Origin: Bacteroidota bacterium
GTDB taxonomy: Bacteria; Bacteroidota; Bacteroidia; NORP154
DNA: 23,918 bases
Direction: 5' to 3'
Assembly (NCBI GenBank): GCA_002401055.1
Contig: NVRZ01000029.1
Span: forward strand, 1-23,918
Positions 16,713 through 23,834 of this stretch are shown here, piece after piece. Each line of letters opens with the position of its first letter. The stretch's first letter is position 1. Under the pieces are notes generated by a model that had not been told where the DNA came from, did no database searches, and saw only the letters and a list, made by a program, of their open reading frames with translations. The position numbers and the translations under genes are program-made.

Positions 16713-17264
16713 CTAAACTTTTATCTCCAGTATAAAGAATGAAATTTCGTCCTTTACCGTATTGAATTTATATTCAAGTGGGTTATCTGACTTTATTGCC
16801 ATGTCTATGATACCCAATCCAGCACCTCCGGCATCTGTTACCTCAGAAGAAAGAATAGTGTCCCGGTATTTTGACTTTAATTCGTCGCGGCTCAATTGAT
16901 TAATATCATCTAGTTTCTCCTTTAGTATTTCCTTATCATCGTCTTTTATAAGGTTACCCACGGTAACATAAAAACCTTCTTCGCTGGTGCCCAATAAAAA
17001 TAGTGGGTAGTGAGGAGTAAGGTCATTCGACTCAAACTTACCTTCGCCTGCATATCGGTTGATGTTCTCCAAACATTCAACCATAATGTTGTAAAGCTTT
17101 TTTCTGACAGGTAATTCCATGTTCAGATTTTGCATCTGAACCTTTGCGTTTGAAAGCAGAGAATTTACAATCTTGTTGTTAAACTCACCCTTATATGCAA
17201 GCAGAATCTGCTTATCCAGCATTGTGTTGTGGATTCCATATATATTATCAACATTGACAGTCAT
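16713..17264 (-). CDS. SiaB-like protein kinase (DUF6272, GHKL-type)
   Basis: 183 residues; first gene of the four-gene minus-strand operon. The protein fits the SiaB family of small GHKL-type ATPases acting as Ser/Thr kinases. Visible motifs are an N-box-like ECLEN at 63-67 (Glu63 and Asn67, in the helix VECLENINRYA) and a glycine-rich DAGGAGLGIIDMA at 144-156, resembling the ATP-lid G-box of SpoIIAB/RsbW-type kinases. There is no signal peptide or membrane helix, so it is cytoplasmic. By family it phosphorylates the SiaC-like protein encoded immediately downstream; a PP2C phosphatase reverses this. The kinase-phosphoprotein-phosphatase set in one operon makes the assignment firm, even though the family is divergent. 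A dyad overlapping a -7-like element sits 37 bases upstream of the start and is the probable operon promoter. Confidence 0.87.
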   Translation of the reverse strand: MTVNVDNIYGIHNTMLDKQILLAYKGEFNNKIVNSLLSNAKVQMQNLNMELPVRKKLYNIMVECLENINRYAGEGKFESNDLTPHYPLFLLGTSEEGFYVTVGNLIKDDDKEILKEKLDDINQLSRDELKSKYRDTILSSEVTDAGGAGLGIIDMAIKSDNPLEYKFNTVKDEISFFILEIKV

Positions 17265-17300
17265 AAGTACTTAAATTAGCTAAAAGCCTGATTCACCAAA

Positions 17301-17329
17301 GGGTACTATAACAAATATAGAAAATACCC
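17301..17329 (-). promoter_or_regulatory. Putative promoter of the siaB-like operon with overlapping dyad
   Basis: On the minus strand a TATATTTG (17312-17319) matches the TAnnTTTG -7 consensus and would place transcription start near 17305, about 40 bases before the ATG. No good -33 box is seen. The element lies inside a dyad: GGGTA (17301-17305) pairs with TACCC (17325-17329), and CTATA (17306-17310) with TATAG (17316-17320), with four unpaired bases on one side. It could be an operator, or a weak terminator of the gene upstream on this strand. Confidence 0.4.
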
Positions 17330-17360
17330 TGTAAATACCTATTATCAGATGGAACACAAG

Positions 17361-20300
17361 CTATTGGCCAGAGTTAGACATTACCAACAATTGCTCACCT
17401 CTTCTTGTTCCATTGACATAATATCTGATGGAATATACTCCGGCTGCTACTGAGGCACCAGCATCTGTTTTTCCGCTCCAGTGTATATAGTGATTACCAG
17501 TGTGATAAGTGCCTGAAATCAATATAGATATTACCTCGCCTAACATATTCGATACAATGATTGACACTGCAGAGGCGCGTTCTAGACTAAACGAAATTGA
17601 GATACTCCCAGATGTGGGGTTGGGGAATACACTAAAATTATCATAGAAGAAGAATTGATTGTCTGGTGGGAGACCGGTAACAATACTAAGGTTAGACTGA
17701 ACCAGGCTGTCACATCCATCTATACTTAAGAAGGTCTCCAGAAGGACAGTATCGCTGGTATAAACGACTCCGAAATAAGATTGGCCAGATTCAATTATCG
17801 TGTCGACAATAATCGAAAATGTAGAGTCAACCTTCAGTATAGTCGTTACAATACTGTCGCACCCATTTGAGCCAGTTAGTGTGTCAATAAGAGCAGTATC
17901 AGCAAAATAAATTGTTCCATCAAAGACCTCGCCCTTACATATGGTGGCATTAGAAGAGCTGGATGAAATGGTTACAATAACAAGGTTGGTTGACCGAATA
18001 CTGTCGCAAGAGAATTGATTTTGTACAGTGTCAATCAGCGTAGTATCATCAGAATACGCGGTTCCATTGTGTAAGTCCCCTTGGCATAATATAACTGTTG
18101 ACGAACTGAGAATAGGAGAGTCTACATTAACATTCGTTACAATAATGCTGTCACATCCATTAATACCGGTTAGTGAGTCAGTGACTGTTGTATCAGAAAA
18201 GAATTGAAATCCTCCGAAAATGTCTCCTTGACATATGCTAACAGTATCGGACACGAATGATTTGACTAAAACGATAATACTTGTTGAAGTAATGCTATCA
18301 CAGGAGACTTGATTCTGCAAGGTGTCAATCAGTGTCGTATCAGCAGAGTACGCAGTTCCATTGTATAACTCCCCTTGACATAAGCTTACAGTATCGGACA
18401 CGAATGATTTGACTAAAACAATAATACTTGTTGATATAATGCTATCGCAGAGGAATTGATTTTGTACGGTGTCAATCAATGTTGTATCAGCAGAATACGC
18501 AGTGCTGTTAAATAATTCTCCCTGGCACAGTGAAACGGCCGGCGTAGTAAAGAAAATAAATGGGTTTACGGTAATGTTTGTGGTCACGGTGCTATCACAG
18601 CCTTTAAATCCTGTTAGATATGATACCAATGTCGTATCAGAGGTATAGGTATTACCCCAAAAGCTATCCAACTCACAAAATGTCGTATCAATTACTACAC
18701 TATCAGCTGATATCAGGCCTAATATTGTGACAACAATGCTGTCATTACCCGAATAGGCAGGCAGCGTGTCTCTATAAATACCGCCGACAAATTGAAATGT
18801 ATCTTCCAGAAAGATGCTATCTCCACCGCAAATGTCTTCATGCATATAAACGATTCCATAAATAGTTGAGTCTTCTATTATTTGAAGGTGTTGATTGGGG
18901 TAGATATTGGCAAAGGTCTCCTGGTTGCCATTCAGCCAGGTAACGATAACACTATCCACAATTGTGAGCGAACCCAAACCAAAGTAAGCGTTACTCATGC
19001 TATGTGAAGCATGGCTAGATCCTCCATCCACCTCTCTTATCCAACTTCTCCCCCCGGCAAACAGCCTGATGCGTGACCCAAATCCATCCCGATTATTTAC
19101 CACGCCTTGTAGGCTAACCGAAAGCCAGTTGTTGGAGTCAGCATTAGCGTTTTTGTATAGCAGGAAGTGACTGGATGACGAAGTGTCGGCGGTAACTACG
19201 CTCACCGCTACGTCCAGGCGACCGTCCATATTAATATCACCCAGTGCCAGACCTCTGGCGTAAGTTGTGTCGTTAAAGCCCTCTAAATCTGACACATCTG
19301 TAAACGTAGCATCGCCATCATTTTTGAAAAGCACGTTAGGGTTGAATGGCGTGTTGTAGGTAAAGGAATCGGCAGTGATGTAACCATTGGCTACAATTAA
19401 ATCTAAATACGTGTCGTTATCGTAATCAAAGAATGCAGTGCCCCACCCCACGGCTAAAGAAGTGCTATCGGTATAGGTGTTGGCTGTCTCGCTGGTATCC
19501 GTCTTATCCAGAAACGTGCTGTTTCCCTGGTTGTTTCTCATTACATTCTTCCCCAGATTCGTAATGTAATAATCTAAATCCCCATCCTCATCATAATCTC
19601 CTATAGCTATTCCCATTCCGTACATGGAATCATTCACGGAAGCCGAAAAAGCGATATCTGTAAAATTACTGGAAGGGAAATTGTTTTCAAGTATCGTGTT
19701 GGGTCTTACCCAAGCGCCAAAATCGTTGGCGATGTATATATCCATATCGCTTTCGTTATCAAAGTTGGTAAATGCAGTGGCCAATGCGCAGCCCGTATCA
19801 GCCACCCCGTAAGCCAAGCCTGATTCGATAAAGGTCTGATTGCCATTGTTTATGTACAGAAAGTTGGCAAAACAAGTATAATCAAAGCCATTTTGTGGAA
19901 CAGAATTGACAAGGTCCACGTAATTTGCCACGTAAATATCTAGTAATCCATCTTTGTTTACGTCGCCGAATGTCACAGAAATACTGTTTGATGAATCCGC
20001 GACATTAGCACTTGCAGAGATGTCGGTGAACGTGCCATCCCCATTGTTTTTGAATAATACGTTCGTATATCCCTGCCAGGTTGTAACAAAAATCTCGCGA
20101 TAGCCATCATTGTCTATGTCGCCCGTGGCAACGCCAATCGTTAAAATGGAATCTGTTCCCAATATTCCTGCGATTGTGGTGACATCAGTAAAAGTGCCGT
20201 TTCCATTGTTGCGGTAAAGCTTGTCAGAAGAAGTACCTCCAGTTATGTACAAGTCCTGAAATCCGTCCATGTCGTAATCAAAGAAAGCAACACCTCCTCC

Positions 20301-20450
20301 CATTAGCATGGGGTGAACATGTACCATATTAACGCCAGACTGTAGGCTAACTTCTAAGAATGACTGGCCAAGTGTGTTGCTAAAATTTGAAACCAACACA
20401 AACGCGATTACTCCAACATTCCTCAATACAAGTTTTATTTTCTGCAACAT
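17361..20450 (-). CDS. FG-GAP/VCBS propeller - ASPIC/UnbV - Cys-repeat stalk protein with type A T9SS tail
   Basis: 1029 residues with a signal peptide (KIKLVLRNVGVIAFVLVSNFSNTLGQ). An FG-GAP/VCBS beta-propeller fills ~30-440, with Ca-binding DxDxDGxxD loops at 58-66, 111-119, 163-171, 285-293 and 405-413 (a variant at 342-350). An ASPIC/UnbV domain follows (~442-527; SVSLQG, NRDGFGSRIRLFAGG, FGLG, VTWLNGNQETF). Next come about eight ~48-residue repeats (~530-925) with a Cys near the start of each and a second Cys in a GCDS or SCDS motif. The end (~940-1029; VFPNPTSGSISISF, VSNMLGEV, AGVYSIRYYVNG) is the Por-secretion type A signal. The family layout resembles CRTAC1-like secreted propellers; the repeats probably form a disulfide-bonded stalk. 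It should be exported by the T9SS and attached or released at the surface. Substrate or ligand is unknown. It lies upstream of the Sia-like operon on the same strand, separated by 96 bases and a probable separate promoter. Confidence 0.92.
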   Translation of the reverse strand: MLQKIKLVLRNVGVIAFVLVSNFSNTLGQSFLEVSLQSGVNMVHVHPMLMGGGVAFFDYDMDGFQDLYITGGTSSDKLYRNNGNGTFTDVTTIAGILGTDSILTIGVATGDIDNDGYREIFVTTWQGYTNVLFKNNGDGTFTDISASANVADSSNSISVTFGDVNKDGLLDIYVANYVDLVNSVPQNGFDYTCFANFLYINNGNQTFIESGLAYGVADTGCALATAFTNFDNESDMDIYIANDFGAWVRPNTILENNFPSSNFTDIAFSASVNDSMYGMGIAIGDYDEDGDLDYYITNLGKNVMRNNQGNSTFLDKTDTSETANTYTDSTSLAVGWGTAFFDYDNDTYLDLIVANGYITADSFTYNTPFNPNVLFKNDGDATFTDVSDLEGFNDTTYARGLALGDINMDGRLDVAVSVVTADTSSSSHFLLYKNANADSNNWLSVSLQGVVNNRDGFGSRIRLFAGGRSWIREVDGGSSHASHSMSNAYFGLGSLTIVDSVIVTWLNGNQETFANIYPNQHLQIIEDSTIYGIVYMHEDICGGDSIFLEDTFQFVGGIYRDTLPAYSGNDSIVVTILGLISADSVVIDTTFCELDSFWGNTYTSDTTLVSYLTGFKGCDSTVTTNITVNPFIFFTTPAVSLCQGELFNSTAYSADTTLIDTVQNQFLCDSIISTSIIVLVKSFVSDTVSLCQGELYNGTAYSADTTLIDTLQNQVSCDSITSTSIIVLVKSFVSDTVSICQGDIFGGFQFFSDTTVTDSLTGINGCDSIIVTNVNVDSPILSSSTVILCQGDLHNGTAYSDDTTLIDTVQNQFSCDSIRSTNLVIVTISSSSSNATICKGEVFDGTIYFADTALIDTLTGSNGCDSIVTTILKVDSTFSIIVDTIIESGQSYFGVVYTSDTVLLETFLSIDGCDSLVQSNLSIVTGLPPDNQFFFYDNFSVFPNPTSGSISISFSLERASAVSIIVSNMLGEVISILISGTYHTGNHYIHWSGKTDAGASVAAGVYSIRYYVNGTRRGEQLLVMSNSGQ
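18241..18434 (-). repeat. Near-identical direct repeat, 147-base period, inside the FG-GAP protein stalk
   Basis: A 32-base stretch at 18241-18272 recurs exactly at 18388-18419, and after one mismatch the match continues for 14 more bases. The similarity reaches further on both sides with scattered changes. The period is 147 bases, one 49-residue stalk unit. This points to a recent duplication or gene conversion of the SFVSDTVS...CQG unit, unlike the older divergence of the other units. Confidence 0.85.
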
Positions 20451-20470
20451 GGATATTTGATGGTATTATT

Positions 20471-20498
20471 CAAAGATATGATATAAATATGGTTCAAA
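20471..20498 (-). promoter_or_regulatory. Promoter of the FG-GAP protein gene
   Basis: On the minus strand TATCTTTG (20471-20478) is a perfect TAnnTTTG -7 element and TTTG (20495-20498) is a good -33 box, 16 bases apart, one short of the usual range. Transcription would start near 20464, giving a ~14-base leader. It sits in the 131-base divergent gap shared with the helicase gene. Confidence 0.6.
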
Positions 20499-20547
20499 AG
20501 TTTCGATGTTGGCAGATTAATTGCCAAAAATAGCTGATCAAAAGTTG

Positions 20548-20555
20548 TAATTTTG
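20548..20555 (+). promoter_or_regulatory. Putative -7 promoter element of the helicase gene
   Basis: TAATTTTG matches the -7 consensus, 26 bases before the TTG start codon. An ATTG at 20520-20523 is a possible -33 box but at 24 bases, slightly too far. The divergent promoter of the FG-GAP gene lies ~50 bases to the left. Confidence 0.5.
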
Positions 20556-20581
20556 AGGGTCTAAAATCCAAATAATACACC

Positions 20582-22927
20582 TTGAGCGATTTCCTAAAGG
20601 CATTAAATTCAGTACAGAGAGAATCCGTAGTATGCTCTGAAGGCCCCGTGATGATCATTGCTGGCGCGGGCTCTGGCAAAACGCGTGTTTTGATGTATCG
20701 CGTGGCGTATTTGATAAATAAAGGAGTGAGCCCGTTCAATATATTGGCCTTAACCTTTACCAACAAGGCGGCTAAAGAAATGAAGCTTCGTATTGAACAA
20801 TTGGTGCCAGGTCTCGAGGCCAGAAACACTTGGATTGGGACGTTCCATTCCATTTTTGCTAGAATATTACGGATCGAGTCTGAAAGAATTGGTTACCCTA
20901 CCAACTTTACAATCTATGATACAATTGATTCTAAAAGTCAGATTAAAGCCATTATCAGGGAAAGGGGGCTTGACGACAAGGTTTACAAACCGTCTTTGGT
21001 TCTCAACAGAATTTCTCTGGCCAAGAACAATCTGATTTCGCCCGAAGGCTACCTCAACGATGGTGAGCTATTAAGGGAAGATCAGTTGGGCTCTCGATCT
21101 GAGTTGGGTGAGATATACAAAACTTATGTTGACAGGTGTTTCAAAGCAGGTGCAATGGACTTTGACGACCTGCTTTATAAAATGAACTTTCTTTTAACAA
21201 AATTTCCAGATGTACTGCACCAGTATCAGCAAAAGTTCAAATATGTACTTATCGATGAATTTCAGGATACCAATGTGCTGCAATACTCTATTGTAAAGAA
21301 GCTCGCCGCCAAGCATGAGAATATTTGCGTAGTTGGTGATGATGCACAGAGTATATACGCGTTCAGGGGGGCCAATATTCAGAACATTCTAAATTTTAAG
21401 AGAGACTATTCAGATCTGAAAACCTTTAAACTCGAGCAGAATTATCGGTCTACCAAAAATATTGTGAATGCTGCCAATAGCGTAATTGCAAACAACAAAA
21501 AGCAATTGCACAAGGAAGTTTGGACGGATAATGAAGAAGGCGAGAAATTAACCGTGTTAAAATCATATACAGATAATGAAGAAGGTGCGCAGGTAGCACA
21601 CTCAATTTTTGAGTGCAAGGCCAACAAGCAAGTAAAGAACTTAGATTTTGCTATTCTGTACCGGACCAATTCGCAATCAAGAGCGATAGAAGAAGCGTTA
21701 AGGAAAAATAATCTGCCTTATAGAATCTATGGGGGACTGTCTTTTTACCAGAGAAAAGAGATAAAGGACTTGTTGGCGTATTTCCGCTTAGCACTCAACA
21801 ACAAGGACGAGGAATCTTTGAAAAGGGTAATCAATTACCCGGTGAGAGGAATAGGTCTTAGAAGCATGGAAAAAATTGCTGTGGCAGCACATGAGAACAA
21901 TGTGACGCCATGGGAGATAATAGAAAATCTAAATGGTTATGATTTAGGGATTGGGGCTGCGTCAGTTGGCAAAATAATTGATTTTGTTTCGATGATAAAA
22001 AGCTTTTCGGCGGAAAGAGAGAATAAAAACGCGTATGATCTCGGTAATCTAATTGCTACCTCATCGGGGATATTGAAGGAGCTGTATGATAGTAAGGCAC
22101 CTGAAGACATCGTACGGTATGAAAATGTTCAGGAGTTGCTGAATGGCTTGAAGGATTTTTGTGAGACCTGGTCGCGCAGCAATTCAGGTGCGCATGATCT
22201 TTTTGAGGGCCCGTCATTGACAGATTATATTCAGGATATAGCATTGCTGACAGATGCAGATGATGATGATCCCAACGACAATGACAAAATATCACTGATG
22301 ACCATACACGCTGCGAAGGGCCTGGAATTCCCATATGTTTTTGTTGTTGGTCTTGAAGAAAATTTGTTCCCCTCGCAGCTGTCGTTAAATTCCAAAGAGG
22401 ACCTCGAAGAAGAGAGAAGGCTGTTTTATGTGGCCATTACCAGGGCAAGGGAGAGAGCATATTTATCTTATGCAACCACACGTTATAGATGGGGCAATCT
22501 CATTCATTGTGAGCCCAGTCGATTCTTGGACGAGGTTGATGATAAATACTTGGATTTCCCGGCGACTAAGAAAATGAGTATGCCATTGGACATATTTGAT
22601 AATCAAATAAAACTGAAAGGGCCAGCATTTACTAAGAAATCAAAGAAAGTCAGCTCGATCAAAACTAAAATGGAGCTACTTGATAAGAAATTGGTACGGC
22701 TCAATAAAGCTGTAAGTGCTTCGTCAAATACTTTTGAAGCCGACAACACAGAGAACCTACAGGTAGGAATGGAGGTTGAACATCAGCGATTTGGATTTGG
22801 TAAGGTGCTGCAAATAGAGGGGGATCGTTCGAATCAAAAAGCGACTGTGTTCTTTCAATCAACTGGACAAAAGCAACTGCTTTTGAAGTTTGCCAAGCTG
22901 AAAATATTAAGCGGTGGTTCTGAGTAA
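20582..22927 (+). CDS. pcrA: UvrD/PcrA-type superfamily 1A DNA helicase
   Basis: 781 residues, starting at TTG 20582: a stop codon lies three codons upstream with no other start between, and starting later would remove the conserved Q-motif (ALNSVQRESV). All helicase motifs are visible: Walker A AGAGSGKTR (27-35), Ia ALTFTNKAAKEM, II LIDEFQDTN, III VVGDDAQSIYAFRGA, IV LEQNYRS, V LMTIHAAKGLEFPYVFVVG and VI RRLFYVAITRARE. The C-terminus (~727-781; VGMEVEHQRFGFGKVLQI) is the Tudor-like fold of PcrA/UvrD that binds RNA polymerase in studied species. Such enzymes unwind DNA 3' to 5' in nucleotide excision repair, mismatch repair and in removing stalled polymerase or RecA. It is a cytoplasmic housekeeping gene, full length, with no sign of transfer. 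The name PcrA versus UvrD is a matter of convention. Confidence 0.97.
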   Translation: MSDFLKALNSVQRESVVCSEGPVMIIAGAGSGKTRVLMYRVAYLINKGVSPFNILALTFTNKAAKEMKLRIEQLVPGLEARNTWIGTFHSIFARILRIESERIGYPTNFTIYDTIDSKSQIKAIIRERGLDDKVYKPSLVLNRISLAKNNLISPEGYLNDGELLREDQLGSRSELGEIYKTYVDRCFKAGAMDFDDLLYKMNFLLTKFPDVLHQYQQKFKYVLIDEFQDTNVLQYSIVKKLAAKHENICVVGDDAQSIYAFRGANIQNILNFKRDYSDLKTFKLEQNYRSTKNIVNAANSVIANNKKQLHKEVWTDNEEGEKLTVLKSYTDNEEGAQVAHSIFECKANKQVKNLDFAILYRTNSQSRAIEEALRKNNLPYRIYGGLSFYQRKEIKDLLAYFRLALNNKDEESLKRVINYPVRGIGLRSMEKIAVAAHENNVTPWEIIENLNGYDLGIGAASVGKIIDFVSMIKSFSAERENKNAYDLGNLIATSSGILKELYDSKAPEDIVRYENVQELLNGLKDFCETWSRSNSGAHDLFEGPSLTDYIQDIALLTDADDDDPNDNDKISLMTIHAAKGLEFPYVFVVGLEENLFPSQLSLNSKEDLEEERRLFYVAITRARERAYLSYATTRYRWGNLIHCEPSRFLDEVDDKYLDFPATKKMSMPLDIFDNQIKLKGPAFTKKSKKVSSIKTKMELLDKKLVRLNKAVSASSNTFEADNTENLQVGMEVEHQRFGFGKVLQIEGDRSNQKATVFFQSTGQKQLLLKFAKLKILSGGSE

Positions 22928-22928
22928 A

Positions 22929-22960
22929 ATTGGCAATACAGTATAAAAGTCCTATCTTTG
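22929..22960 (+). promoter_or_regulatory. Promoter upstream of the DUF4290 gene
   Basis: ATTG at 22929-22932 and TATCTTTG at 22953-22960, 20 bases apart, are an almost ideal -33/-7 pair for this phylum. It begins just past the helicase stop, so DUF4290 has its own promoter. Transcription would start near 22967, leaving a ~130-base leader before the ATG at 23096, long enough to hold further control, though I see no recognised riboswitch. Confidence 0.65.
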
Positions 22961-23095
22961 TTTAACAATTACGATGCTATTGGCTTAAGCAGCACTAGCA
23001 AACTCCCTTCAACAGTAGAAATTTCTTTTTTAGAAGAGCTTAACATTAATATACTTTATTGATCTACTTTGTTTAAAAGTGGAAAATTTGAAATT

Positions 23096-23731
23096 ATGGA
23101 ATACAACAGTCAACGAGAAAAACTAACGATACCTGAATACGGACGACACATCCAAAAAATGGTTCAAACTGTTTTGGCCGAAAAGGACAAAGAGGTAAGA
23201 AACAAACAAGCGAAAGCAATTATTGATGTAATGGGTCAACTAAATCCACATTTGCGGGATGTAGCTGATTTTAAGCATAAGCTTTGGGATCATCTTTTTG
23301 TGATATCAGATTTTAAACTGGATGTGGATTCACCTTTTCCAAAACCTACTCAGGAATCTCTAAGCGTAAAGCCTAAAAAACTTGCTTATCCCGGAAGAAA
23401 GATCAAATACAAGCATTACGGTAGAACAAATGAGATTATGATTGAAAAGGCAATTGAATTTCCTGAAGGTCCAGAGAAAGAAGCTTTGATTATGACCATA
23501 GCCAATCATTTAAAAAAATCTTACGTTACGTGGAATAAGGATACCGTAGATGATGATAAAATTATTGGCGATCTATTGAGTCTTTCTGATGGAAAGCTGA
23601 AATTAGACCCCAAAACGGTACTTACAGACACAACCGAAATACTGGCCGCCAACAAAAGAAAAAAGCGAAATACCAGATCAAATAACAATCATAAATCGCG
23701 CAATAATTCGCGGCGAAGGGGAGGGTATTAA
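23096..23731 (+). CDS. DUF4290 family protein
   Basis: 211 residues from the ATG at 23096, chosen because MEYNSQREKLTIPEYGRHIQKM is the typical beginning of DUF4290 proteins (given here as MEYNSQREK followed by LTIPEYGRHIQKM); a TTG at 23069 would add nine residues. The body is alpha-helical (AKAIIDVMGQLNPHLRD, FKHKLWDHLF) with an LDVDSPFPKP segment and a KLAYPGRKIKYKHYG stretch. The last ~25 residues are Lys/Arg/Asn/Ser-rich and end RRRGGY, a possible nucleic-acid-binding tail. I know the family only from Bacteroidota, of unknown function, and often encoded just before murA; here the next start does not look like murA. No signal peptide or membrane helix, so cytoplasmic. It ends before an intrinsic terminator. 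No function should be assigned. Confidence 0.88.
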   Translation: MEYNSQREKLTIPEYGRHIQKMVQTVLAEKDKEVRNKQAKAIIDVMGQLNPHLRDVADFKHKLWDHLFVISDFKLDVDSPFPKPTQESLSVKPKKLAYPGRKIKYKHYGRTNEIMIEKAIEFPEGPEKEALIMTIANHLKKSYVTWNKDTVDDDKIIGDLLSLSDGKLKLDPKTVLTDTTEILAANKRKKRNTRSNNNHKSRNNSRRRGGY

Positions 23732-23752
23732 TTCCATCTCAATCTCAAACAG

Positions 23753-23785
23753 AATCCTCAGCTTTGAATCAGAGCTGGGGGTTTT
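23753..23785 (+). terminator. Intrinsic terminator after the DUF4290 gene
   Basis: The arms CCTCAGCT (23756-23763) and AGCTGGGG (23773-23780) form an eight-pair stem with one G-T wobble and a nine-base loop, followed at once by GTTTT. It is 22 bases beyond the stop and closes the helicase-DUF4290 segment. Confidence 0.8.
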
Positions 23786-23810
23786 ATGTTTAGCGGCATT
23801 TCTTTAATGC

Positions 23811-23818
23811 TATTTTTG
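23811..23818 (+). promoter_or_regulatory. Possible -7 element before the last gene
   Basis: TATTTTTG fits TAnnTTTG and lies 16 bases before the ATG at 23835, just past the terminator. The -33 region has only a TTTA near 23789, so the match is partial. Position between terminator and start codon supports it. Confidence 0.45.
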
Positions 23819-23834
23819 CCTAAAACCCCTACCT

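Noticed and set aside
23017..23026. Palindrome AGAAATTTCT in the DUF4290 leader
   Set aside because: Short, AT-rich, with no loop; expected by chance in such DNA.
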